Assembly: GCA_958496175.1 (NCBI GenBank)
Contig: OY292275.1
Span: 38,393,701 to 38,457,700, forward strand
Source of the DNA: Sisyra terminalis
Taxonomy: Eukaryota > Arthropoda > Insecta > Neuroptera > Sisyridae
Direction of reading: 5' to 3'
DNA length: 64,000 bases
The translations under genes were made by a program, and so were the position numbers. Positions 24,265 through 36,014 of the stretch are shown piece after piece. Position 1 is the stretch's first letter. Every line of letters begins with the position of its first letter. The notes under the pieces were generated by a model, which saw nothing but the letters and a program-made list of their open reading frames with translations, ran no database searches and had not been told where the DNA came from.

Positions 24265-25860
24265 TGTTACCTAACCTGTTAAGTCAATTTTTACAGTTTT
24301 TACAGGGGAAGGATAAAAGTGAATGTAAGCTACATAAGTTAGTGAAGATATTCGTTTCTTAGATTTTCGTTTCTTATATTTTGAAATTTCTATATTTAAA
24401 ATTATTTATCAGTTTGTCACTCGATAGAATTTTGTATTTCCTTCCTCATGGAACAAAAAAAAAAAACATAATTAAAAATGGACTTAGCAGGTTAACACTT
24501 TAGACCGACGATTATTTACGTTAAAGTATTGTACTATAAAGTATGTTATTTGCATGTTCCATGGATAGGACTAAGGAGGAATTGTAAAGGAATGGTTTTT
24601 TTCACTTGTATAGGAGACTTTTAAGTGTAAGATTTGCGGCATTTGTATAGATTCAATATAAACCATCAATGAAAATACTATGAAAATAAGAGAAAAAAAA
24701 TTGGTTCAAATAATTTTACCATAAAACATACTTGATAATAATTTTTATTATTTAAAATTTTTATATAGAAGTGCAACAAAAATATTTCCTAGAAAACAAG
24801 GAAGGTTTATGAGACCCATATCAGATTTGTATCCTGTTTCAGATATGAAATATAAAACAAATCAATATTTCAGAAAAAAGGAAACAGGATATAATTCGTA
24901 AAAATGTAATGAAATACTATTTTAAAGAGATTTTTTTATCACATAAAATTTTACATGACAATAAAATATGCGCGTAATCTCGCTGTTCTAGAATATGGTT
25001 GATGGAGCTTTTGTGCATTTGATCAATTTATAGGTGCATGTGCAGATTCCTTCAGGAGATGCGTTAGTGATTTTCATGCTTTTCTCCTACATGTATTGCA
25101 TGTAAAAACTACAGTTCTACACATGAGATTTGTTTTATATGTTAGAATTCTTTGATTCTTGATTCGTTGCCACTGATATTTTTTCTCCTTTCATAAATTC
25201 AATGGTTGCTCAACAATTTTTTCTTTACATTAAATATGAAATCCAATAAAGTGATACCAAATATCCACCGTATCCACATTACACATTTATACTGGGGATT
25301 TACCTTTTCTCAAATAAATGTAGGTTTGTTACATTGAATTATACATATCCGAATTGGGTGTGGCGTTTTACGTTTACGATAAGGAATCATTTTTTCAATA
25401 ATCAGGTGCATTGTTTTAAAAGATTTGACAATTTTTTTTCGAATTTTCTTGACAATATTTTAAATTAAATAAGTAAAAAATATTTTGATAAATTAAATAT
25501 TTTCAAGTTAATTTTTTTCACAAAGTTTGCAAGTATTGAAGAATTAGGAAATATCTTAAAGCATGGTTCATGGTTATAAAGTACATATTTTAACCCACAG
25601 CTATAGAAAAGCTTCGTAATTTTTGTTTGTGTATATATTGAAAGCTATTGTATCAAAGCTTTTTTTATTTTTTATTTTGTCCTCCTATGCTAAATAATTT
25701 GATAATGGCGAATTTGTGGAACGTTAATTCCTTTAGTTCGATTATAACCCAATAATTTATTACTTGTTAAGTTTTCGTTTGATTAAGTCCCTATATTTCG
25801 TCCTCGTTACTAATAGGTAAAGTTTGAAGGATTAGAAATCGATGACAACGTGTTGTTGAG
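24265..25860. other. AT-rich intron, nothing recognised
   Basis: AT-rich sequence of about 1.6 kb with no exon-like or repeat signal that I can support. Confidence 0.45.
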
Positions 25861-25869
25861 TATAACTGT

Positions 25870-26100
25870 TTAGTTGATGTCTGAATATTGTAGTCAGGGC
25901 GGCAGATTTCCGCGAATGGTGCATACATCTGCGTGTTGCTGCAGCTTCCGCCCTCACCTCAACCACCATCCCCTGTCGCTGTCACTACCCACTTTATACA
26001 GTTGTACACCTATCCAAACTACCAAAACCACTCACTCACTGTTATATTCTCTCCCATTTCAGTTTTGACATCTTAAAGTCGTAACGTTGAATCAGCATAA
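25870..26100 (+). promoter_or_regulatory. GC-richer patch upstream of candidate first exon
   Basis: Balanced composition (gtcagggcggcagatttccg, cagcttccgccctcacctc) for about 200 bases. It lies 200-400 bp before the ATG plus donor at 26298-26312, so it may be the promoter or the start of that 5' UTR. No TATA box was seen. Confidence 0.3.
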
Positions 26101-26297
26101 AAACTACTGTTGGAATCATAATAACATAAACAATGTGATAATAGACCAAGGGATTTCAATCACTCTTGAAAGACAATTATGTCAACTTAACATAAGTTCA
26201 AAATATTGTGTGTAAACATTAAAACTCAAAAAAAGGATACAACATTTATTGGTGTTCTAGTGTTGAAAATGTTAAAAGGATTGTGAATAACGGAATA

Positions 26298-26312
26298 ATG
26301 TGTACATTATGG
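26298..26312 (+). CDS. Candidate alternative first coding exon MCTLW of tlk (start to donor)
   Basis: ATG TGT ACA TTA TGG is followed directly by gtaagtc, a near-perfect donor. It ends in phase 0. Joining it to the exon at 36015 (phase 0) keeps the frame and gives MCTLW-GGDLSSSS, skipping the [13 protein letters not shown] exon. Joining it to 35545 would run into a stop after ALA, and translation would then have to begin at the ATG at 35559. The upstream edge of the exon is unknown. The evidence is only the donor, the start codon and phase, so it could also be chance. Confidence 0.35.
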
Positions 26313-27089
26313 GTAAGTCTTTTATTCTTTTCTTATGTGTGACGTTTTAAATGTCTTATAAACTTTTAAAATTTTATATCGTTTTGAAAACGTTAAACAA
26401 CCACGAATTAACGAAGAAAATAGATGAAAAAGTCAAGGTTTACAGACATGTTTAGATAGGTGAACGTTAACTTATCCATCTTGAAACATCTGATTTCCCG
26501 AAATTCCATCGATAATATAAAGTACGAAAGCGTTCTATCTTTCGTTCCAACAAGGAACGACACTGCTGATTGCCTCCTTCTTGCGTTTATATAAAACCAG
26601 GTATATTTGCGCAGATGGTGTAATACTCGACATAAGTTTACTTTGTTGTAAGTTCTCTCGCATACTTTATCCAGAGCTTTCTTTGCCAGGACCGTAATGT
26701 TTCATATTCACGTAAAGTTTATGCAGAAAAAAAATAGTGGAAATGATCATCGATTAGTATTGGATTACCAAATTTAGATTAGTTTTAAGCGATTGTATTA
26801 GTTACCTGTTGATTCACGTGTCTCACCTTATAATTGGTGACCAGTTAAGATTCGGAAGCTTGAAAGTTTTTTTTTGTATCCTTGAGTTTTGGGAAAAGAA
26901 TTATAATTAAATTTATTGTTTATCTAGATATTAATGAAGCTCAAATTTTAAATAATCTTTAAATAAGGATATTATGGTAGATGGTTAGTTACTTATGTGC
27001 TTTTTGTTGGGTTTTCAAAAGAGGTTTACTGGTAGGTCGAAGTTGGATGTTGTGTTCACATTTTCATTAGATTTGAATAGTTGAAATAA

Positions 27090-27480
27090 AACCGGGATCC
27101 GTCGCTGCTTTTATAGCGGCCATGACGCTTAGGGGAGGCTGGGCGTCGCGCTTTGCCACCGCCGCTAGCGACGGCAGCTTTGCCACCGCCGCTAGCGACG
27201 GCAGCTTTGCCTTCAACTTGTTCCCATATGACGGCATCAAACGAACGGGGACGCACAACATACGGTGTATGCATCCAGGAGCGGCTATCCTGCCACCCCC
27301 ACGTTCTTGCCTGATGGTTCATTGGACAGACAGGCGGCTCACGTTCGTTGGTTCGTTGTGTGTTGTACTTGTGTGTGCTGCGTATTGATTTCCGTGGTCG
27401 CCAAGATCGGGGTCAAAGAGCATCATGGTGATATGCTGTTTTCTCAGCACCTACTCATCTTATCACACAACCCCAAAATG
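27090..27480. promoter_or_regulatory. CpG-rich patch with TATA-like box on minus strand
   Basis: This is one of the most CpG-rich segments in the window. On the minus strand TATAAAAG (27115-27108) lies within gccgctataaaagcagcg, with nothing coding recognised around it. Frames on both strands (88 and 82 codons) overlap and are low in information because of the tandem repeat. This could be a promoter, in either orientation, within the tlk intron. Confidence 0.3.
27150..27211 (+). repeat. 27-bp tandem repeat, 2.3 units
   Basis: Two identical 27-base units beginning gctttgccaccgccgctagc (27150-27176 and 27177-27203) are followed by gctttgcc. Each unit holds the near-palindrome gccgctagcgacggc. 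The GC content is extreme for this window. Confidence 0.9.
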
Positions 27481-30400
27481 AAAACTTTCTTCATTTCACT
27501 TGCGTTTAACTAAAACTGCCCCTGTTACTCCATTAGAATGTTGACGATATCAATCTGCTAGTCAACAAGTATGTTCGTAAGAATATCCAATTGATTTAAT
27601 TGAAAAGTTTTGATCAAAAGTCATCACTATTATAAAAATTGTCCAGAGTCAGTCAATGCCCCCTTAGAGATGCGGCAAACGAAATAACGAAATATTTCGT
27701 TATAAAGGACATTATAAGCGAATACAAAGTTGTTGGCGACGACCATTATATCAGTGTCGCACTCATCGAGTTGACACATGTGTATAAATTCTATTCTAAT
27801 AAAAGACCGGCCGATTTATTTCAGTTCAACATGCTTGTATCTTCTCTTTTTTATAAATTACTGATGTGACTGGACTAAACGTTGTTCTTATTTAACTGGT
27901 TTAGCCAGCCACATTGGTTTCAATAATACATACGTAACGTTTTTATTTTATATTTTGTCCTCTAATATAGATGGCATCGTAACCTTTAGCTATCATATCC
28001 ATTTCAGATATCCACTGAATTTCAACCAATTCTTATTCATATCTTTTGATGAATTCATCTTTGCCTTTATTACATCTTATGATTCCTTTTTTGGAATTCA
28101 CAAATGCATAACTCTTTATATAGCGATTGTAATTACATTACGAGTATATTAAGGATACCTAACATGTGCGTCTACGTTTATAATCCAGTAGATAAAGAAA
28201 CATACTAGTCAAGTAATCACCACTCATTGTCTTTTCTCACAAAATATTTGATGCACTTTTGATGCAACTGTACAAGCGTATAACGAGCAGAGCATTGTGT
28301 TTTAAATATCGCGCTTTTCCACATACCAAAGTTGTTACGTCACATTTCTTATAAATACAGTAGTCGTTATATAGAAGATAGTGGTCTGGTAAAATGTTGT
28401 CCTTTCTTCTCTATACGATATAGTAAATTGTTAATAGTCAGATGTAGTCAATATTAACGACACATACAATCAACAAAATCGACAACCAACCATTGTATTT
28501 CGTATTCTCCTAATAAGGACTGATTTTTAATAAAGCCACCATAAGTTAAACCTTGTATATGAATCTACTACTTAATCGCCACAATATAAATTTCATTGCT
28601 TTTTTTTAAATGAATATGTGTTCACAATAAAAGTGCTATTTTAATTTTACAATGGACAAGTTTAAGACGCGTTTGTACGTAATAGTTATAAACGGCCATT
28701 CAGAACTAGGTAGTGTTCTGAATAGTTACTAATTGACTTATTTATTATACTTACATATTGTTAAAGTTGGTTATTATTGGTCTTAATAACCTTCTACAAA
28801 ATATGAATAAACAAATTATATTTACATTCATTTTAATGTTTGTTGTAAGGAACCTATTATTAAGTTCCCTTGTAAATATTCCCATTTATCCAATATCAAT
28901 ATCAAATTGGCTTTGACACTTATGCCTGGTCTTAAATGAATTAAATTCTATTTATTCGTCGACACATAAAATACAGAATATCATATTATTTTTTCCATTA
29001 GAACATTGAACAGCAAATCTAATTTTATTCTGAATGGGAAATTGCGATCCATTTAGAAGAAATTCGAAATTTTTGAGGTTGAAAATCTTTATGCTCCATG
29101 AAATTTTATTTGATATCGTATGTAAATTTATAAAGCGTTATTAAAAAAAACCTCACGACTCCTTTAACTTTTGAGACAAGTTTTTATACGTTAAGTTCGA
29201 CATAGGGGACGAAAAATGCCGAATAGAGGTTAAAACATTCTGATCAATTGAAATTCTTACTAAATCAATATAAAATGCTAGAAAAAAATTGGAATTTAAA
29301 TTTCGTGTTACTGAAAAGAAAACGTAATTTATTTGAATACTAAAACGAATGTGGAGAAAATATACATACAATGAAATAACTTAATTACTTGTACTAATTG
29401 TAAGTTTAATAGTAGTTTATTTTATTATTAATTACATAACTAGCTTCATTAAATATTTTCAAATAAATTAGTTGTTTGACAAGAAAGAGGAGATTAGTTA
29501 TTCATTTTTTGTTTTGACAAATTTATTGACTGGTTTTTTGCAGATATTTAATTTTTTAATTCACGAGCCATAAAACAGAGTTTTCACTTTACTGAAGACT
29601 GAATAACTTTTGAGGTTTTAAGTCTTTTGGATGTGCAGTGGTGTTTGATACATAAGCACTGTTGCAGGACTCTTTGAGAAAAATCTACAAAAATATTTTT
29701 CATAATATTGTTAATTTTTAGAGTTACATAGAATTTTAATAGTTTTGTCTTATTCATATGTTACATTCGGAAGAAAGTTGTTTTCTGTGAACCACTATAC
29801 ATTGGACTTGATAAAATATAAAAAAATAACGTGTAGCACAAAATTTGTACATTTGAGGGATGAACAACACATAAGAGTTACACATACAACACATAAAAAC
29901 AAATACTACACATAAGAGTTTAGTAGGACCTAAAAATTGTAAGGAAGTTTTAAAATAACTTTTATTATTTAAGTTGAATGTACGTCTAAAATTCAAAGAA
30001 CTTTCTACCCTTCCTTTTAATTTTTCTACTTGACAATGAAGAAAAAAAATGTGTAGTCGTAGAGCTCAAAGCATATTTTCCAGGAGCCAGAGTAATAATA
30101 ATATCATTATGGTTTTCACTGTGCTTTTATGAAATACAATAAAATCCTTGTGTTTATATTTTATTCTTTTTTAAACCCAGATAGATACAAAAGCAATCGT
30201 TAAGTAAACGTTATTTCCTACTCTAGAACCTCTTCCTGTGCGCGGAAAGTAATGTAATAATAAGTTAATACAGGTAGTTACATTTCAATATCCTAAATAA
30301 ATTTTAATATACATCGATATAACTCAATTTTACTAGAGGAAGTCACTTTTTATATCGGCGATGTACTAATATAAGTCACCGAGTCAAAAAAACTCACGCT

Positions 30401-31130
30401 TTTTATTAGAGGAAATTGTATCAAAAATTCTTTAATTGGTGTTTAAATTATCTTGCTATCACTGCTAACACTGCATTCGTTACAGTTAAAGATGCTTTGG
30501 AAAAGTATCTAGATATCAAATAAATTATTTTTTAAAGAGTATCCGAAATTATTTTGGGTATCTAGTTCATCTTAAAAAGAACTTAATACTTATCTTGAGT
30601 TACTTTTTAAGATACTAACAAATATACTTTTTAATTGCTTTATACATAGTATAAAGCAATCGTATACTATGTATGTACTAAGTTTCATAACGTATTAGGT
30701 AAAATTGTTAGGTAATCATATAATGTGTTTCTTATCTTTATTAATTTAGGAGAAAAAATTATGTTTGTCTTATCCCCTGTAAACACAACCCACTTTAAAA
30801 AGATAGAAGATTAATTTAAGAAGGGTATATTGAATTTTATAGAACTAAACAAAATAAATATTTAAAACATCAAAACTTTCATACATCTAATTTGAGTAAA
30901 ATAAAAATAAAACAATTAAAATTCGTCAAAAAAAAATACAAAATAAGCATAATTTTGTACAATTTGGTAGTCAGGTACTTCATTTTATTGTTTACTGCAA
31001 ACTTTATTTTTAGTTATTTTTTGATATCTAAGATACTTTGATGACCTGAATCAATTTAAAAACAAAGTAGAAAATGCAACGATGCCTGATATTGTTGTCA
31101 CTAAAAATGACATGAGGCATATTGGCTATT
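27481..31130. other. AT-rich intron, mostly nothing recognised
   Basis: About 3.6 kb with scattered short frames, none resembling known proteins. A 76-codon frame at 27639-27869 has mixed composition but no partner exon. Small palindromes occur near 28693-28722 (attcagaac/gttctgaat) and at 30634-30660. Confidence 0.4.
30634..30660. repeat. Perfect short palindrome
   Basis: ATTGCTTTATA, five bases CATAG, then TATAAAGCAAT: two perfect 11-base arms. It is followed by tatactatgtatg, which extends the local dyad character. No role is evident. Confidence 0.7.
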
Positions 31131-31139
31131 TTTAAAATC

Positions 31140-31265
31140 TGTATAGTATTTCACAATATTATACACAATTGATTACTTATACAAATTTGTATCTTACACA
31201 CATGAATTAACTGTTTATCATTACAGCATGGGTCACTTGTTCGAAAAATAGTTCGTAGATTGTCA
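31140..31265 (-). repeat. Dispersed repeat, minus-strand copy
   Basis: Its reverse complement (aactatttttcgaacaagtg, then cagttaattcatgtg and ataagtaatcaattgtgta) matches 40725-40850 on + over about 125 bases with substitutions and small gaps. The family is not recognised. Confidence 0.6.
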
Positions 31266-31361
31266 TCGACTATTTGAGTTGGTTTCTCCTACCGAATAAC
31301 AAAAAAACTTGTGCAACCGATCAACTCGGTCGACTTGATTGCGTTTTTTAATAGTACTAGG

Positions 31362-32516
31362 TAGTGTCCGACTGAATTTGGTTTTTACGGTCGAAACCGA
31401 AACCGAATTTCGGTATCAGTCTCAGTTTCGGCCGAAACCGAAACTTCCATATAAGGTCATGTTTTCGTAGAAAAAAAAGTTAATCATAATTGATGCTTTC
31501 CTTTAAATCCTATAGGTAATTAATCATGTAGCCCTTAATAGTTGAGCTAATCATTAGTATTACATATTATTATCATTTCTTATTTCAAATAAATTATTTA
31601 TGCTGCAATAAGGGGTTGATTTGAAATAAATATACTTAATATTTCTTTTTAATATTAGTTACGAATAACATACATTAATAAAAAAAAGTTACAAAATAAA
31701 ATTACTTTTTACCTAATAAGTTTAGGTCTACAAAATAGAAAGTAGTTTTTCTTATATCTTAAAAACAAAATAATTTCTTCTAAACTTTGATTGGTTTTCT
31801 TTCGAACTGAAAAAATATTAAAGATAATGTGTATACAATATATAGAATATATTGCGGTCCAATTTATGTAGTATAATTTAATATAATAATATATAAAAAG
31901 CATACCTTAAACATAGATTTGAACAGAACTTCAAATAAAAATATTTGTGACGTATTGCCTAGATACGTATTTCGATTGCTAAGCAATTTTCCTCAATGGT
32001 CATCAAGTAGTTTGGATCAGTCCGTAACTGCTTTGTAATGATTTATTTGTGATGAATCAGTTCATATGTCAATTCATATCACAAAAATATTTGCGATGAA
32101 TCAATTCATCACAAATGAATCATCACAAAGCAGTTACGGAGTGATCCAAACTACTTGATGACTACTGAGGAAGATTGCTTGGCAATCGAAATACGTATCT
32201 GGACAATACGTCACAAATATTTTTGTTTGAACTTCTGTTCAAATTTATGTTTAAGGTATGATTAGACCGCGATATATTCTATATATTGTATACACAGTAT
32301 AACTGTTCAAAGTCAGCGAAAAAATCTTATCTTGATTATTAAAGATAATATTAAACCAAATTTTAATGAACTGATAGTTGTCAGTATTCATAATTAATGA
32401 ATCAAATAATAAGTGAAAAACACTAATTTTGTAACATTTTTATCTCACGAATTCAGTTTCGGTTTCTGTCGTAGTTTCGGCTTGACGACAGCCGAAACCG
32501 AAAGTTCGGTCGGACT
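31362..32516. mobile_element. hAT-type non-autonomous element, copy B, interrupted
   Basis: The left end TAGTGTCCGACTGAA and right end TTCGGTCGGAC match copy A at 23189, as do the cgaaaccgaaa blocks and the AT-rich interior (acatattattatcatttct, aataaggggttgatttgaaa). It is interrupted at 31829-32337 by another inverted repeat. Terminal bases on the right are altered and no clear target duplication remains. Confidence 0.8.
31829..32337. mobile_element. Inverted-repeat insertion inside hAT copy B
   Basis: The arms of about 190-200 bases run tatacaatatatagaatata ... gtgacgtattgc ... atacgtatttcgattgct ... aagtagtttggatca and the exact reverse order on the right. The centre has catcacaaat/atttgtgatga repeats. 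A 13-base segment tattaaagataat is present on both sides and only once in copy A, so it is a target duplication. The sequence TGAGGAAGATTGCTTGGC then AATCGAAATACGTA resembles terminal sequences of Penelope-like elements, but no protein is encoded, so family assignment is tentative. Confidence 0.7.
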
Positions 32517-33059
32517 ATGCAAATCGCTCTTAAAAATCAGCCAGTGTAAATCCACTTGAAGTTTCTCGCTAAACGTTTGCGAGCAACTTCCTACTGTAGC
32601 GTCACGGCGTCACATTTTATTAAATATTTAGTCTGATTATTTTTTTTCATAACGCCGCAAAAGAAGTATGACTGCAAAAATCTCAGAATAGATTTTTTAT
32701 TTATTTAAAATTTTACCCTCTTGGTATGAAAATGGCATGAGTCGCCACTAATGTGTGAGGAGATTTCTTGTTAGGTGTTTTTGTTGCAAAAACATGAATA
32801 ATTTTTAAAAAAATTGAATTGATATGTTGTGAAGTAATTTACAATGTTGTTAATAAACGATTGAACCAGTCTTGAGAGGCTGTGCATTAGGTATTGCATT
32901 TCTGTTGCATTTGTCCAAGGCGTTGAACCTTCTCAATAAAACGATAATATATTGTGAATAGAAGATATGCTAAATGTGTAAAAACAGTAAGATGTTGATT
33001 ATCTATTTTATGTTAGTATGCATTATGACGTTAGGTACAAATTTCTTGAATATTGAAGA

Positions 33060-33310
33060 AACGCGCGCAAATTTGTAATCGGGAATGTTGGTGGTGGACG
33101 AAGTGGATAAGCGGGCGTGGCAAATAGTTTTCTCGTCTCGTCGCCAATCTCAACTGTTTGCTCATCTGCACTTCCACTTGACTTCGATCGAATATGCAGG
33201 AGATGAAACAGCATGGCGTGTGCCCCCTATCGCTCACTTTTACGTCGTTACAACTACCTCGACCGTGACTGTTCTATGAAAAAGCGGTTGCGGGAGCTGA
33301 CTTGGGTGTT
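33060..33310. promoter_or_regulatory. GC-richer patch, possible promoter
   Basis: CpG-containing balanced sequence (gtggataagcgggcgtgg, gtctcgtcgccaatctc, gaaaaagcggttgcgggag) with overlapping short frames on both strands and no recognised product. Similar composition resumes at about 33600-33970. Confidence 0.25.
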
Positions 33311-33599
33311 TATTCGCTCTTAAGGCATCGCTATCAACTATGCCACTATTACCTTTGCTTATATACACTTGTGTTGATCACTCGTCTTTTTATATCTCTA
33401 ATTTTAAACCGCCATATTATTTGTTCTTTGATGCTTTGTTACTACCTCCAAATATAACTTCTTAATCGCATTTGTTCGTCTTCGATCCCATTATTCTACA
33501 AACACATATTGTCATGGTAGTAATTTTAATAGTTAACTAACACAATTAATTTCATATTCATGGTAAATAGTCACATTGAAATTTCATTGCGTATTAAGA

Positions 33600-33970
33600 A
33601 GTTTTTGTTGGTTGGAACAAGGTCACCTATCAGATACATCCTGACTGCGACACTCGGGAATAGTTACAAGTGAAGGATCGTCGGGTGTTATACATACAGT
33701 AATACCATCCACATAGAATATCATCCTCTATTCTCCTCTGGTACAGCCTGTTGTTGCTGTCGTTCGTTGGTTGCCATCACCATAGCTCCACGATACAAAT
33801 GTACCTACTCTCCTCTCTGCTTGAATCGATTTCATCCCGGCTCGCGTTTTGCTAACTGGCCAGACTCCACAAAACAGTCGTTACCTTTATCTCCACTCTA
33901 GTGTACCTATGTGTGTTATGTGGCATGTCCGGATATTTTACCACGTTCTCGTCACTATGTAAGTGCATTT
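33600..33970. promoter_or_regulatory. GC-richer, C/T-rich patch, possible regulatory DNA
   Basis: Balanced sequence (ggatcgtcgggtgttatac, gctgtcgttcgttggttgcc, cccggctcgcgttttgc) about 1.6 kb upstream of the tlk coding exon. No start plus donor was identified. A proximal promoter or enhancer is possible. Confidence 0.25.
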
Positions 33971-35515
33971 CTCCGCCATGACACTCATTTGTCTCATATT
34001 TAGCAGTTAACCAAAATTAAACCAATGTTATCACTGGTTCACCTTTAACACTACAAAATCATTGTTAAACAGTGATTAACTGTGGTTTCACTTAAGTTTA
34101 CAGTTTTAATCAACCAAAACAAGAGGTAGACATTTCTAGTATGATTTCTTTTCAGCCGAAAACTCTAATAGTAAAAAAAAACAATGATGATTATTTACAG
34201 ATAAAATCCTTTTAAAACTTCTACCTAATATTCAATATTATTTAAAAAAAAGCAAAGCCACTTCTAAAGGTTATTGGCATTTAGTAAGTAACTTCATTAA
34301 AAGGAAAACTCAGATTGATAATTATTGAAATATTTGTGTGTATATGTATAAAAGTTAAACAAAAAATACATAAAAATAAAAAAAAAATTGCTTTGGTAGA
34401 CGTTACTTCCGCTGTCATCATAGATAGGCATGTCAAGTTGTGTCATAAATCCGCTCCCTTCTATGTGACAACCAAGGGCTGTCCATTTTATTAATATGAA
34501 ATTTGCAATGTCTTACAATTTCACACATTTGTGAGAAAATAATGCGATAGACAATATCAAATTAATCGTCGTGTAAAAATAGGTATTCAAAGCGATTTTA
34601 TTGTTCTTTTTTATGACTTAACTTGGTGGAAACACCGAACGATGGAGCGCACGTCTAATTAGCGTAAATGAGGTTACAGTATATTTGATAAATTCTATTT
34701 AGAGATGGCAATCAAAGTCATGTATATTGTAAAACGTAAAATATTATGATGTGGCGCGATTATTTGAATTTATGTGATTCAAGTTTTGGACAATATTATA
34801 TTATACTTTTTGAATGATTTTTTTTTTCTTAAAAATATTTAAATCTTCTAAAATATTTTTAAAACAATTTTTATATTTACCGAATGTCTTTTAAGCTATA
34901 AATGTACGTATCTTATCTTAAATTTAACCTTGATTTTTCTTTAAAAAATTACACTTTGCAATGTGATATAAACCTTTAAAATTTTTACCATATTGCTAAA
35001 TGGGTAGTTTGGAAATATATTATTGTTAGGCCACTCAGATAATTATCAGCTAATTGTATTTTCACGTAAGCAGTTAAAAGACAAGTGAAAAATTGTGAGT
35101 CAATTTTTTGGTATAGTTAATGTGTTTAATTTTATCATTTAAAATCATTAAATTGAACTCAACCAACTCTTCGATTTATTATTCTAATATCGAACTTATT
35201 TTTTCGAAAATTTAGCGTAAATACAAGGTAGTAAGAACTAGATCAACAAAAGTTACATATTTATTTTGGCAAATAATTAACACTTAATTTGCAACTCCAA
35301 TTTTCATAATTTTTATGAAAATCTTTATAATTTTTTGCGGTTGGTAGTAATAGACAATTTTGAGTACATAATCTTGTTATTGGGTCATTCAAAATAAAAA
35401 TTAATATAAAATTTATCCTTAGTGATTCTAATCTCAATATTAAAGGTGAAATAATTTAAAACAAAGAGGTTGAAAAAATGTTTAAGATCTACGAAAATAT
35501 CGTCGATGCATACAG
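33971..35515. other. AT-rich intron before the tlk coding exon
   Basis: AT-rich with A and T runs; no exon-like segment was seen. The last 30 bases hold two possible acceptors (35515 and 35544) for the following exon. Confidence 0.4.
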
Positions 35516-35544
35516 ATAGGTGACATGCACCATGTCTGTTACAG

Positions 35545-35630
35545 GCGCTGGCGTAAAGATGGAGCACTTCCAAGCCGCGCTGGATCCCAGGAAACAAGAA
35601 CTACTGGAAGCACGCTTTCTAGGTGCCAGG
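35545..35630 (+). CDS. tlk: Tousled-like kinase N-terminal coding exon
   Basis: The frame from ATG at 35559 reads [20 protein letters not shown] then LGAR, and the donor gtgagtg follows in phase 0. Human TLK1 and TLK2 begin with an [20 protein letters not shown]-type sequence, so this is the conserved N-terminal box of a tousled-like serine/threonine kinase. In animals TLKs are nuclear kinases that phosphorylate the histone chaperone ASF1 and act in chromatin assembly during S phase. The kinase domain lies in exons beyond this window. The ATG at 35559 has a good context (AAGATGG). The exon may begin at 35545 (ctgttacag acceptor), which fits the phase of 318-381. It may also begin near 35516, with ATG at 35532 adding MSVTGAGVK. 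Confidence 0.9.
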
Positions 35631-36014
35631 GTGAGTGCAACAACGGATTTTACTTATAAACTACGACCAAAATATAAATATCCCGACTCCGTTTCTGATT
35701 TTTCTAACAACTCAAAAACAACTAACATTTCCCTACTACCTACTACTTTTGTTTTGAGATCTTATGGCATTTAAGTAAATTTGTAACCTGCATTCTTTTA
35801 TATGCTTTTGTTCTGAAACTTAGAAAATTCATACGGTTTTAAGTTAGTTGTTTGCTCTATTCAAAAAAATAAATATTGTAGAGGTTTTCTTTTAAAGGAA
35901 CTTATTGAAAATGCTTCATAAGAGTTCGTCGAAAGTAGATAGATGGACACACTCGCCAATCTTGAATATTTTGATAGCGAGGATCACAATAAAATTTGAA
36001 GATGGTGTTTGCAG

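Larger units (their letters stand above)
382..35544 (+). other. Proposed giant 5' intron of tlk
   Basis: If the exon at 318-381 joins 35545-35630, everything between is one intron of about 35 kb starting gtaagt and ending ttacag. It has no recognisable host protein-coding exon on either strand apart from the candidate first exon ending at 26312. It is dense in transposon remnants (listed separately) and contains several GC-richer patches that may be alternative promoters. The open frames in it are short, unlike known families, and overlap one another on both strands, as expected of chance ORFs. Confidence 0.4.

Noticed and set aside
27056..27322. 88-codon minus-strand protein with Gly/Ala/Lys repeats
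   Set aside because: The frame is created by a 27-bp CpG-rich tandem repeat open on both strands. No homology, no partner exon, and a TATA-like box lies inside it.
31829..32337. Hammerhead ribozyme in the inverted-repeat insertion
   Set aside because: CTGAGGA, a 6-bp stem II and GAAA are present, but stem III does not close next to the cleavage triplet and no stem I pairing is found.
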